The notes below the pieces were generated by a model that worked only from the letters and a program-made list of their open reading frames with translations, was not told the DNA's origin and made no database searches. A DNA stretch of 64,000 nt from Dissophora ornata (taxonomy: Eukaryota; Mortierellomycota; Mortierellomycetes; Mortierellales; Mortierellaceae): contig MU616567.1 of NCBI GenBank assembly GCA_025201705.1, forward strand, positions 1 through 64,000, in the 5' to 3' direction. Shown one piece after another: positions 36,496-46,761 of the stretch. Numbering within the stretch: position 1 is the first letter of the stretch; the number at the start of each line of letters is the position of its first letter. The position numbers and the translations under genes are program-made.

Positions 36496-38087
36496 ACAAC
36501 AGCAACAGCGACAGCAACAACAGCAACAACAGCAGCCTCAAAGCCAACCTCGTCCGCAGAGTCAGCCTCAACCGCAGCCTCAGCCTCAGAAGCAGCATCA
36601 ACAGCAACAATACCAACAGCAACAGCAAAGTCCATCCGGAGGTGCATACCCTCATCTTCACACGAACGCAACACCAACGCAACCAACCTCGGGGACGTAC
36701 TGGTCGGGGTCAATGCCGACACCGAACACTCCCCCGTATATTCCCTCAAGCGGCACCTACCCTTTTGTACCGCCTACCTCAGCTCATCGTCAGTCTTACG
36801 GAACTCACGCTCATGAAGCGTACCCGCCAGGATATATACCGACAAACCCGACATTCCAGACGTACTCGATGCCTACACCTGAATCTCAAAAGGGCTATTA
36901 CACATCCCCTCCGTACCAGCACGGATATGCACAGCATCAGCAACAGCAACAGCATCAGCAACACCAACAGCAGCAGTATCAGCAACACCAACAGCAACAG
37001 TATCCACACCATCAGCACCAGCACTCCTTTTCGTCATCCCAACCGCAATATCAGCAGCAGTATTTCCAGCAGCAACAGCAGCATTACCAGCCATATGCAC
37101 AGCCGCAACCGCAGCCGCAGCCGCAGCCTCAAACACAGCCACGACCCCCATCGGCATCTTCACCGTCTGGCAATTCTCCAGATTATTCTTCTGCCTCATA
37201 TCGACCAAGTACAACGTATTCATCTGATAACAGACCTTCATCAACCAGCTCTAGGCCAACGCCTTCTTCTCAGGCGAGTCCGCAGCCGACGTCGACCCCA
37301 CGACCAGCTTCAACATCTGCCCCAAGTCCAACACAATCTCCAGAGCCTCCATTGCCACCGCGGCCGCAGTCAGAATCGCAGGGGGCAACATCGGCGCCTC
37401 AATCGAGCAATGCTAGGGCTCCCCAAGATTGTAATGAATATCCTACGTACCCTCCTCCATCAGAATCAGATTCCAATTCACGAGACGACCCTCCTCCTCC
37501 TCCTCCGGCTCCGACTCCGACGAGATCCAGACAGCCGCCCAGAATGCCACAGGCGCCAGATAGTGCCAGTTCGGTATTGACGCTGGAGCAGGTCATGTCG
37601 TCGAGTGTCGAACCACGGGAGCTCTCAGTCAAGGTCCTTAAGGCTTTATTGGACTCGAACTGTGTCCCCTATGCTGGAATATTCGAGAAAACAGACCTGG
37701 AAAAACGGTTACAGGAGCTGATTGATAACACGAGACTGGCGCAAGAGAAGCTCAGAAGCGAATCGTCATCAACGTCTACATCACCGGTCGCCAACGCGGA
37801 GAACATGGAGGAACACGTATGCAAGATCTGCTACGATGCACCCTTGAACTGTGTAATGCTCAACTGTGGGCACCTGTCGAGTTGTCTAGATTGGTAAGGA
37901 TAAGCGGGCTGGAACCTCTCGTTCATCTTGCTCGGAATGCTCACTGTCTGCTGAAAACGACTAACCATCTGGTCACGACTACGCGTTTCTTAATATCATT
38001 AGTGGGAAAAAAATTCTTGCAGGAGACAGGATCTGTCCCATCTGCAGAGAATACGTCGTCAACCTGCTCCAGATCTTTAGAGCATAG
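35278..38087 (+). CDS. RING E3 ubiquitin ligase with FYVE-like finger and polyQ (RFFL/RNF34 type)
   Basis: Exons 35278-35419, 35501-35564, 35680-35720, 35825-35929, 35976-37893 and 38003-38087 give 784 aa. The N terminus holds a FYVE-like zinc finger (CERCGKTFFQTRTLNCHNCG, MICTDCCTNK, VPCCAYCAYFL) without the basic lipid-binding motif of true FYVE domains, then a SAP-like helix pair (DEKELKNLSSRTLKRYLEAY). A second such motif (VEPRELSVKVLKALLDSN) lies before the C-terminal RING: CKICYDAPLNCVMLNCGH, SSCLDC and DRICPICREYV. This order (FYVE-like, SAP-like, RING) is that of metazoan RFFL/RNF34 (CARP) ligases. Between them lie about 450 residues rich in Gln, Pro, Ser and Tyr with long Gln runs from CAG/CAA codons. 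It should ubiquitinate unknown substrates, perhaps on endosomal membranes. Its stop is only 55 bp from that of FTase beta. Confidence 0.88.
36314..36630 (+). repeat. Coding CAG/CAA repeat (polyglutamine tract)
   Basis: A long run of CAG and CAA codons with a few CGG, CGA and AAA interruptions, encoding polyglutamine in the RFFL-like ligase. Mixed codons indicate an old, protein-selected tract rather than a pure expanding microsatellite. Further Gln-rich blocks lie at about 36930-37110. Confidence 0.9.
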
Positions 38088-38142
38088 AATAGACCGAGCT
38101 TTAATTGTTTTATCTTTCAGTTTATTTAAGCTTTGCCCTCTA

Positions 38143-39825
38143 TCAGGCGTGAATTATCTCAATGTCGACCACCTCAATGTCGACCTCCTCAATCACGTCC
38201 TCAGCAGCCTTGCCATAAAAGTGTACAAACGCCTTCCTGACCTTGTCCAATCGGATGTTGAGCAATGGATGTGTTGCCTCCACCATATTGGTGGGCGAAC
38301 CAACCACGCGCGGCTTATCCAAGTTCTCAGTCCAGAGTAAACTGGAGAGAGCACCGGGTGCCTTATCTACAAGTTCGTGCCTGAAGGATAGCTGATGCTG
38401 TGATAGCGACAGTCCACTTAGGCAGTAGCATGTATGATAATAGTCCACGGGTCTACAAAGAAACACAGAACGGCCTTTCTTAGTACTAATGTGGTCCTGG
38501 CGACGCAAAGGTCCCCTGTTCTGTTATATATATATCCTTACTTGAACGGTTTGTCACGAAGTCCGCCTGAGCTGGACTGGCACGCGATGAGCAAGTACTC
38601 TTGCAGTGCATCTACAGTAGACATTCAAATGGGTTGTTTAGGTTTGTTGGTCCTTGGCCCATATAGATTATGCAGCATCCTCGCCGTATGCACATAACAT
38701 ACCTCTGTCGTATACAAAATTCAGCGCCTCTTTGTCCTGCTCCAGACTCTCGAGCATTTTCCCAATGATCGGAAAGACGCCCCCCATCCAAAAGGAGTAG
38801 CACCCATCCACAAGCTTATTGGTTCTTCCTTGGAATCCACCCTCCAACGACATCTGTCTGTTCACGCTCCACTTGACAAGCGTATTCATATTCAACACAT
38901 CTGTTCGTCCCAACAGCTCCAAAGCTGCCAATCCACAAAACGCATAGCCTCCATGTGCCTCCACGCCTGGATAGCCGCCCAATCCACCTTCATAGGTTTG
39001 GCACCTCCCCACAAACTCTGCCACTCCTTCCTCCAATTCCGGGGTGCGGATGTTGGTAATGGTTGCAGCGGACATGGCGCAATAGCTCCCCCTGACATCA
39101 ATCTCTCCTCCTACCATCATCTTGAACGAACCATCTTTTTGTTTAATCCTCAACAAAAACTCCAACAGTGTCGCCCGGTTGATCACGTCATAGGCTTCTT
39201 TGGTTCCAATAATAGCCAGGGTGTTCACCGCGGCGTAGGTCGTTGCTACGTGCGCGTCTTGTCCCGGGCCTCCTGCAAAGCCGCCTGTTTCGCACTGCAC
39301 ATGGCGGAGGGTTGAGATGGCTCTTTGGGCGAGACTCTCTGGGATCCTGTGGTCGAGAAGGTCAAGGGAGTGAATGATCCAATAGCAAAGCCAGGGTTTG
39401 CTAGCGTCTAGAGCTGTCCAATAGCTGGGTAGAGAGTCGAGTGCGCCAAGAAGATATTTCACATGGCGATTTTTCTTGAGCTCGATACTATTTTTTCGGG
39501 GCGCAGTGTCAATTGTGAGAAGCGCGCGATAATGATGGTAATAACGAATGACAATAGAGCAAAGGAATACCTCGCGTTTGGCTCGGGCATGGGACTCTCC
39601 TGTGAGTACGGAAGAAACGCGCGGTAGATGTCTCCCTCAGTCTCGAGCTATCATGGTTGGGGGGTTTAACAGCTGTGAGCACTGAGTCTCCATGTGAACA
39701 ATGCTTGTTCCCGGCCATGAACAGTAAATTCACTTTTATACCTGAAGCTCGGAGGATTCTGTGGGAAAGTCATCGTCCTTGTATCCATATGATTTGAGGC
39801 CTTCTTCTCTGTTTAGCACGCCCAT
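38143..39825 (-). CDS. RAM1: Protein farnesyltransferase beta subunit
   Basis: Exons on the minus strand are 39825-39742, 39647-39571, 39487-38703, 38611-38542 and 38452-38143, giving 441 aa. The alpha-alpha barrel prenyltransferase repeats are visible: KPWLCYWIIHSLDLL, GGFAGGPGQDAHVATTYAAV, DGSFKMMVGGEIDVRGSYCA, YEGGLGGYPGVEAHGGYAFC and EGGFQGRTNKLVDGCYSFWM. Zinc ligands are the Asp and Cys of DVRGSYCA and the His of VDYYHTCYCLSG. The DGCYSFW and GGPGQ motifs favour FTase over GGTase-I. With the alpha subunit Ram2 it farnesylates CaaX proteins such as Ras and mating factors in the cytosol. The C-terminal EDVIEEVDIEVVDIEII tail is acidic. Convergent with the E3 gene. Confidence 0.95.
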
Positions 39826-40002
39826 GGTAGTGTGTTTTCTGTTGCAAGGGATGAAGAATGTACTCGAGATGTTTCCCAGGCGCGGCTCAAATAAGGCGGT
39901 GCGGCGCAAATAAGGCGATGCAGCGCACGTGATTTGCATGGGGAACGCGTTTTTTTTTGAGACTACTGTACATTTGACTATTCCAAAGCGCGGCACGACG
40001 AA

Positions 40003-42469
40003 TCAGCTATCGCACAACACGAACCGGAAGTGGACTCTTAGGTGGTCCAGACCCTGGAGGTCTTGATGGGTCTCGTAGGCCGTCAGATTGGAAAACGTGG
40101 CTGGATCTACAATTAAATATGGGAGGCTCGCCACATCGGGATCCTGTCTCTTTTCAACTCTGCGTGCTGGAGGACTTTTATAGGCCTTATGGCGTTGATG
40201 CGCTGTATTGTCGGCATGTGTGATACTTTGAGAATGCTGTCCTTGATGACGTTCTCCATAAGACAATCTTGGCAAACTCGATTCTCCTCCTCCGCTATTT
40301 GGCTCCATTTTGTTGGCTGTAGTAGTGCTAGGCCTGCGCACGATAGGTCTGGTTTGTGTGGACGGCATTGGGTAAGGATCCGTACTCTGGGGTCTCATTG
40401 GTGATGTATGAGAGTGCACAACCCTTGTTGGAACCATCTTTTGGGTAGAAGTTGTCGTTGTTGATGACTGCAGGCTAGCGGTCTGCGTATTCATGCTGAT
40501 GGTGTATGTCGCTGGAAGAGCTGCTCCTGTAGTTGACGGCATCGGAAAGTTGGGCGAACAGGAGAGAAGATCACCAAGGATACGGGCTCTGGTCTTGTAT
40601 ACAAAATCGTTCGTTGAGATCTCGATACAGCTGTTGCAAAGGGATGGCCAATTCCGGCGAAGGGCAATCCCGAAGGACTCTGGATGCTGTTGGTGTTGAA
40701 GAATGGTGGCATAGAGATTGAGTAAACTGGGACTTTTATAAGAAATTACCCAGACAGGGATGTCGCTGCCAACTCACCATGAACGCAAAGTACTCATTGC
40801 CAAAATGCCCAAAGTCGCATTTTTTATCAAAGCAATCTGGCCGGATAGGTCCTGTCCAGATAGGGATCTTGGATGCAGTCTCCAGCCTGGCCATGTGCAA
40901 GTGCAAGTCCGCTCCCGGAATATAGTCCGTGTCCAGTTGCCTGTGCCCGAGCGCTGGTGGCGCCAGCAGATCAAAGTCTTTCACGACAACAATCTGGGCT
41001 TCCATGATACTGCCCGCTAAACTGTTTGGCAGAATATCCGACACCTGTTCGTAATCCTTGATCCTCCCTGAGGCCGTGAGCCCGAGGGCGATTATGATGA
41101 GAATCCCAAGCAGAGTTGTGGCTGTGTGTTTGAACATCGTTACAAGACCTGGACGCGTGCAGAGCAGGTATTTCCATCGACTACACGAAAAAGAACCCCG
41201 TGGAATTCCTTCATCTTCCCACCACGCATCCTTTTCGCTCGACATTATCGACTCTGGGCGATAGCCGCTTGCTGACAAGCCCATGGCTCCATGCCCAGGC
41301 CCAAACGCGGCCCTGCGATTTTCTTCAAGTGATGGGTCTTCAGTGATATCAACTGTCTCTCTTTGTTGCCGCGGGCCGGTTCGTCCCTCGACCGAACCGT
41401 TCTCCAGCATCTCAATGTTGTCCTTCCCAAATCCCTCAGCGTTCTGTCGCGCTGCCTGGCCTGTCCTTTGTTGTCGTAATGTGCTCTCGTTTGAAGTTAT
41501 CTGTTGTTCCAAAGTCCTTCTTCTGACAAACGTATGCCGTCCTCGCGACTGAAGTCGTCCTATAATCTGGGTCAGGCTGTGAGGCCACAGCAATGTCTTG
41601 CTAGCGTTTAGGGTCCCTAGCTCCTTGCGAGGCGTAGTTGGTGGCGTCGTTGGGGGTGTCGACAGATTTATGGAAGTGCCATCCGGGATGACGATCCGAG
41701 GAACAACCGGTTTTGAGTGCTTGGGCGTCTTTAAGACTTTTGACTGACCACTGTCGTCAGAACTTGCCGCCTGTACAGGCTTGTAGTCATTCTTAACACC
41801 GCTATTGTTTTCCTCCATACGATCAACTCCTTTTCCTTTGTTGCAAGAAACGTTGTCGCCGCAGGGCGTACTTGACGAGGAAGCTGGGCTTGAGTTCTGT
41901 GTATCTTTGCTGGCTCTTTGATACGAATGATATGGATGATACGGATGATACGGATGATGAGGATGGAATTCAGCTACTGTTGACGAAACGAGGGTCATAG
42001 TTGATTTGTCCGTCATGGTGGACCCTGTTAGCGAGGGATGGGCCGAACCTTCACTCTCGAGCACGGCATGGTCAGGTTCTGTCGTCGACCCGACCTTTGG
42101 TGTAAAGGAAGCCACATTCTCGGTGGGTGTGATGGCAGCTGCACCCCCAACGCCCCAGGCTGGAGGGTTGGGGGGCGAGAGTGTGGTATATTCAGACGAT
42201 GTAACAATGGATATCGGAGAAGGATCTGCAGGGTGCTTTATGACTGTGTGGCATGGCAAGTCCGATGCCTGGGCTGGAAAGACAGAGTTCCTGTCTATCC
42301 ATGGCCAAGTTTTTCTGAGCGGTTCCAGTCGGTGACCGACAGCGCCGACGTGGTCCTCAAGATAGGTCGCAGGGGTCTGAGAATGTCTCCAGTAACGGGG
42401 CGTGGTGTCGTTATGATCATCGATCGTTGCTTGGTGCTGGCTGTTGTCGCAGCCGAAAAAGAGACTCAT
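40003..42469 (-). CDS. Uncharacterised single-pass membrane protein
   Basis: Two exons, 42469-40778 and 40686-40003 (intron 40687-40777, GTGAGT, phase 0), give 791 aa; the acceptor is the one that keeps the frame GIALRRNWPSLCNSCIEIST open. The first 440 residues are low complexity (Ser/Thr/Pro/His) with a tandem HPYHPYHPYH run coded at about 41935-41965. One hydrophobic segment (KHTATTLLGILIIIALGLTAS) near residue 455 is a transmembrane helix. After it come FDLLAPPALGHRQLDTDYIP, DLHLHMARLETASKIPIW, RPDCFDKKCDFGHFGNEYF and the Cys pair CNSC; the end is LIVDPATFSNLTAYETHQDL. Conserved-looking Cys after the helix suggest the C-terminal half is luminal or extracellular. Family not recognised. Confidence 0.6.
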
Positions 42470-43111
42470 TTTTGTTATGGCAAGTGTGCTGTGATGCACT
42501 GTGGGTTCGCCTTTGTTGTGTTTTTAAGAGGTTTGTAGGATTGGCGAGATGAAGCGAGTTTTTTACAGCGGTAGGGTTTCTGGACCTGCGGACGAGAGAG
42601 AGGCAAAACAGGAGCGGTTCATAACTGAAGCAAGATATGGAGTTTTGTTCTTCAGCGCCCACGGCCACCAAAGACCCTCTCCAAACGTTGGCATGCGATG
42701 TGTGCGTGTGGACATCTGCTCTGCTACTGTTTTGGGGGAGCTGTTGTGTAATTCGTTCGTGTCCATAGAATACACGAATATAGTCAGGAAGCAGTAACGG
42801 GAGGCGGGAGAAGGCTCGATTCCTAAAAACACATGTCGAATGCAGGTTATAGATGAAGAGCGTGTTCGCTGCAGAACAGAAGTAGGCCCTATCCTCGTTA
42901 CTGCCGGCAAGGATCTGGAGGAGAGGGATCTCGAACCTCGAGGGGTCTTCTCCTCCTGCGTCTGTACTGTTGCGCGCCATTGCGTCTTTTCTAGGCGATC
43001 TACGTATCACGTGCACGACCACGCTGCCGAGCGCATACACACACCCACTCCTCGCTACATTCAGCGACAGTTCTTACCGCCATCAATCGATCGAAGCAAG
43101 CAGGGACCAGC
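42470..43111. other. Divergent intergenic region, no gene seen
   Basis: Separates the starts of the unknown membrane protein (-) and KTI12 (+). No conserved frame; expected to carry both promoters. Confidence 0.5.
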
Positions 43112-44279
43112 ATGCCATTGGTGATTCTCAGCGGATTGCCCTCGAGCGGGAAGACGAGGAGGGCGCAGGAACTCAAGCAATTCTTCGAGACCCGGCTTGC
43201 CTCACAGTCCAACGACGAATCCACAGCTGCGTCAAAAGACTACCGCATCCACATCGTTAACGACGAGTCCTTGAATCTCAACAAACACGTCTCGTACAAC
43301 ACTGCTGCGGATGAAAAGAAGGCCCGAGGCGCACTCATGTCCGCTGTTGAGAGACTCTTATCCAAGGATGACATTGTGATCGTAGACAGTCTGAACTACA
43401 TCAAGGGTTTCCGTTATCAGCTCTATTGTGTCGCCCGAGCCATTGGAACACCCCATTGTGTGGTAAGCGTTGCAACGGCATATGGATGTTTTATACACTG
43501 AAAGAGAGAGAAAAGAGAGCGATCGGGAGCGAGCGCCGGAGAGAGCTGTACATAGGCGTGGCAGAAAGAGCAGGGCTGGTTAATGGCATGGTGACGACGA
43601 TGATGATGATGATGATGGTGCTGACATGTTTGCTGATACGTTAGGTTTTTTGTGGGTGTCTTCCTGATCTCGCAAGGCAGTGGAACGCTGCCTCTGGAGC
43701 ATACCCTGAAAAGATATTTGAGGAGCTAGCGGTGCGGTTTGAGGAGCCAGACGCAAGGACAAAGTGGGATTCGCCTCTTTTTGTTGTGGTGCCCGAGGAC
43801 ACAGGGCTACCCGAAAACGAGATCTGGGACGCAGTCATACTGAAGAAGGCCAAACCACCAAACCTGTCGACTGTGGTGGTAAGATACGCCCTGTAATTCT
43901 GCTTCAATTCCAGAGCATGCTACCTTGCGAACTGCTCTATGTGCATATGTGCGACATGAACTGAGGCGATCTCTTTCTTGCACATCCATTACAGAAAGTG
44001 GTGAAAGAGACCAACTACCTGTACGAGTTTGACCAGACTACACAGAACGTGATCCAGGCCATCCTGGACGCACAAAAGTCAGGCGATCCAACCAAGCAGA
44101 TCAGGGCACCGCTCTCGAGCGTCCTGCTTCAGCTCCCTCCGACAAGGGTTGTCACGCTGAGCGAGCTGCGTCGTCTGCGTCGGCAGTTCACGTCGATCAA
44201 CAAGATGCACACGTTGCTGGACATGACGCGTGTAGCGGAGGGCTTTGTGGAGTACCTGAACCAGAACCTGAATAGTTAG
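43112..44279 (+). CDS. KTI12: KTI12, Elongator-associated P-loop protein
   Basis: Exons 43112-43462, 43645-43878 and 43995-44279 give 289 aa, the usual length. The P-loop is at the extreme N terminus (MPLVILSGLPSSGKTRRAQE), followed by IHIVNDESLNLNKHVSYN, the ALMSAVERLLSKDDIVIVDS Walker-B-like region with LNYIKGFRYQLYCVARA, then RFEEPDARTKWDSPLFVV and a C-terminal helical tRNA-binding domain (LSELRRLRRQFTSIN). KTI12 is related to PSTK, binds tRNA and ATP and is required for Elongator to make mcm5U34 in tRNA. Intron 1 carries a GAT microsatellite (about 43594-43616). Confidence 0.95.
43594..43616 (+). repeat. (GAT)n microsatellite in KTI12 intron 1
   Basis: Six or more GAT/GAC triplets in a row inside the 182-bp intron 43463-43644; short in-frame reading through it is a shadow. 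Confidence 0.7.
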
Positions 44280-44745
44280 TAGGGGTAGGCAGGTGCACTC
44301 CCCTCCCCCGCGATGCATCGCCTGTGTGATCGCTCACACGGCCATAGAAAATGATGATAGAAAGACGACCATTTGCATAGAAATAACATTATCAATCCTC
44401 TGCCCATGTGGTGGTACAGGCCAGAAAGCACCCTTAATTGCGTGCGTCTCTCTCCATGTATTGTTATTTTGTCTCCATCATCTCATTTCAAGTCTCCTCA
44501 ACCACCGCCACCACCTGAACCACTGCCCTCTCGCTCGCTGCTCAGTACTCAAGGTATGCATCAGATCCGTAGATCCTTGCAACACTGCCCATTCGTGCCA
44601 TTCACCGCTCTGCCGATCATGGTCTAACCCTCCATGACATCACCTCCTGATAGGCATCTCCACAGCCCAACCTCCACCGAACCTCCGACAAACAACCGCT
44701 AACTAAAAACCTCCCAGCTGCCCCCTTCGTGCAATCTTATCAGCC
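44280..44745. other. Intergenic between KTI12 and YRA1, no gene seen
   Basis: 466 bp holding the KTI12 3' flank and the YRA1 promoter, with C-rich and CT-rich stretches before the YRA1 start. Nothing else supported. Confidence 0.5.
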
Positions 44746-46489
44746 ATGTCTAACGCCCTCGATATGTCCCTGGATGATATCATCAAGACCACCAGGTCAA
44801 CCCGCTCTCGCACTAGCGCCCCTCGCGGTGCCCGTGGTGGTGCCCGTGGTGCCGCCCGTGGTGCCCGTGGCTCGGGCCCAGCCCGCAACACCCGCCAGAG
44901 TCGCGACCACAAACCCTACCAGGCTGGTGCTCAGCAATACCGCGCCACTCCTGCCGCCCCTCTCCACACATCAGTCCTTCGCCAGAGCGCACCTGACGGC
45001 TCCAAGATGCAAGTCTCCAACCTTGACCACCTCGTGTCTGCCGAGGACTTGAAGGTAATTTGACCTGGAGATACTACCCATCTCTCCTCGCCGGCGCAGC
45101 ACCAGCATCTGCCGCATATCCGCTAGTTGGCGATAGCTCTCAAAGACGCCAGACGACGCCACGATCCTCTCGCACTCCTTACTCGCTGTCGTAGCCACGC
45201 TGCTTTCGAGAGTGAAAATTGTGAGGTAGATTCGCGTTGCTCATCGGCCGAGAGACTATCTCCAAGATGGCTGCGTCGTGCTTGCCCCGCCGTCCTCGAA
45301 TGCGTCCGAGTCTGAGGGTATTCAGTCTGTTCAAGTCGTTTTGGCCCACCCTATCCTTGTCGAAAGAGTCGGGAGAGATGGTAGCAGTGGTGCATGGAGC
45401 GGTGTTGAATCGAAGGATGAACCTTTGAGGCCTGTTGTCTCTCGTCACTCTTTTGCCATCGCATAAGGCGTCCGTTCATTGATACTGCCTGCTGTTCGAT
45501 CAGGCATTCACCTGTTATGTTCAGCTATCAATCAGAGGGTATCTGCCATCGTACAAGAAGCAACGCAGCGTCGTGCTTGTTACTGGCTAAACGATTGTTT
45601 AGATGGCATTTGGCGGTCGTTTGTCCCTGGACTTGAAGAATGCACGGACGTGGATATCCCCATTGACGAGCGAACAACGAGCGAACTATAACAGATGGAC
45701 GGCTGGGCAATTTGTTGGCTGCCCAAGGACATTGCCCTCAGCTATGATACAGGCGATCGCCATATCAAACCGCACTTCCACTCTGCATATTGCTCACATC
45801 GCCTCCCAACACCCATTTCGCTCCACACCGTGTGTTTTTTTTTTCTTTTCCTTTTTTTTTTTTATCTTTCGACGCGCCATTCTAGCTTGTGTTCTCATCA
45901 AGGGTTGGACCTCTCAAGAAGTGCACGCTCATGTATGACCAGCATGGAAAGTCGACTGGCACCGCCATCATCCACTTTACTCGTGTTGGAGATGCCGCCG
46001 TCGCTTACAGCAAATTCAACGGAGTTCCTCTCGATGGTAAATAGTCCCCGTAGTTTTCGATTTTCATGTGCTCTCGCATTGAGGCGAGATTGGAGGAAGC
46101 GATTCTCATTGCCCTGTGGATATTTTTCCTTCCTATAGGTCGCGCTATGAAGATTGAGATTGTCGTGGCACCCACCGCTGCCCAGGCAGTCCTCCCTGCC
46201 GCACAAGCACCAAGGTATTTGAAAAGATGGATTATTTTGTTTGAAATAGGAAAGGAGTCGGGTTGCAGAAATTGAACCTCATTTCGTTTATTGTGATTTC
46301 AACAGAGCATCCGGCAATAGCAGCCACAACAACAACCAGGGTCAGCAGCGCCAGCAGGGTCCAAGCCGTGGTGGTCGTGGTGGCCGCGGTCGTGGCCGTG
46401 GTGGTCGCCAACAGGGCGAGAAGAGGGAGACCAAGACCGCGGATCAGTTGGACGCAGAGATGACTGACTACATGCAGGTCGATCCTTAA
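44746..46489 (+). CDS. YRA1: mRNA export adaptor Yra1/ALYREF
   Basis: Exons 44746-45054, 45886-46036, 46139-46214 and 46306-46489 give 239 aa. The N-terminal UAP56-binding motif is MSLDDIIKTT and the C-terminal one LDAEMTDYMQVDP. Between them are an RGG-rich arm (RGARGGARGAARGARG), an RRM (MQVSNLDHLVSAEDLK, then LVFSSRVGPLKKCTLMYDQ, GKSTGTAIIHFTRVGDA, AYSKFNGVPLDGRAMKIEIV) and a second RGG box (GGRGGRGRGRGGRQQ). It links TREX/UAP56 to the export receptor Mex67 in the nucleus. Intron 1 is 831 bp, by far the longest in the gene, placed within the RRM after codon 103; the other introns are about 100 bp. Confidence 0.95.
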
Positions 46490-46761
46490 GTTAGCTCTCT
46501 CTCTCTCTCCATGTCTAAACACCGCCAGGGATGCAACCAATCTCTGGATTTTTTTGATGAACCCCCCCTCCCTTTATTTTTGTTCAGAGTCTGTTTTTAT
46601 CACGTTTTTATTATCTTCCATGACCGCCTCCAACGACGATACATTATCCGTTTGGAACGGCATTTCTTCGAAGCATGCTATTTACGTCTGTAACTCCCAA
46701 AAAAAATTGGAATATAATGATCTTTTTATTCAATCCGAGGCGATGGTTGTGTGTGTGTTTT

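Noticed and set aside
36302..36749. Long poly-Leu and poly-Val/Ala frames on the minus strand
   Set aside because: They are antisense shadows of the CAG/CAA repeat encoding polyglutamine on the plus strand.
42549..43040. Frames on both strands between the membrane protein and KTI12
   Set aside because: No conservation, no splice logic, and they overlap the expected divergent promoters.
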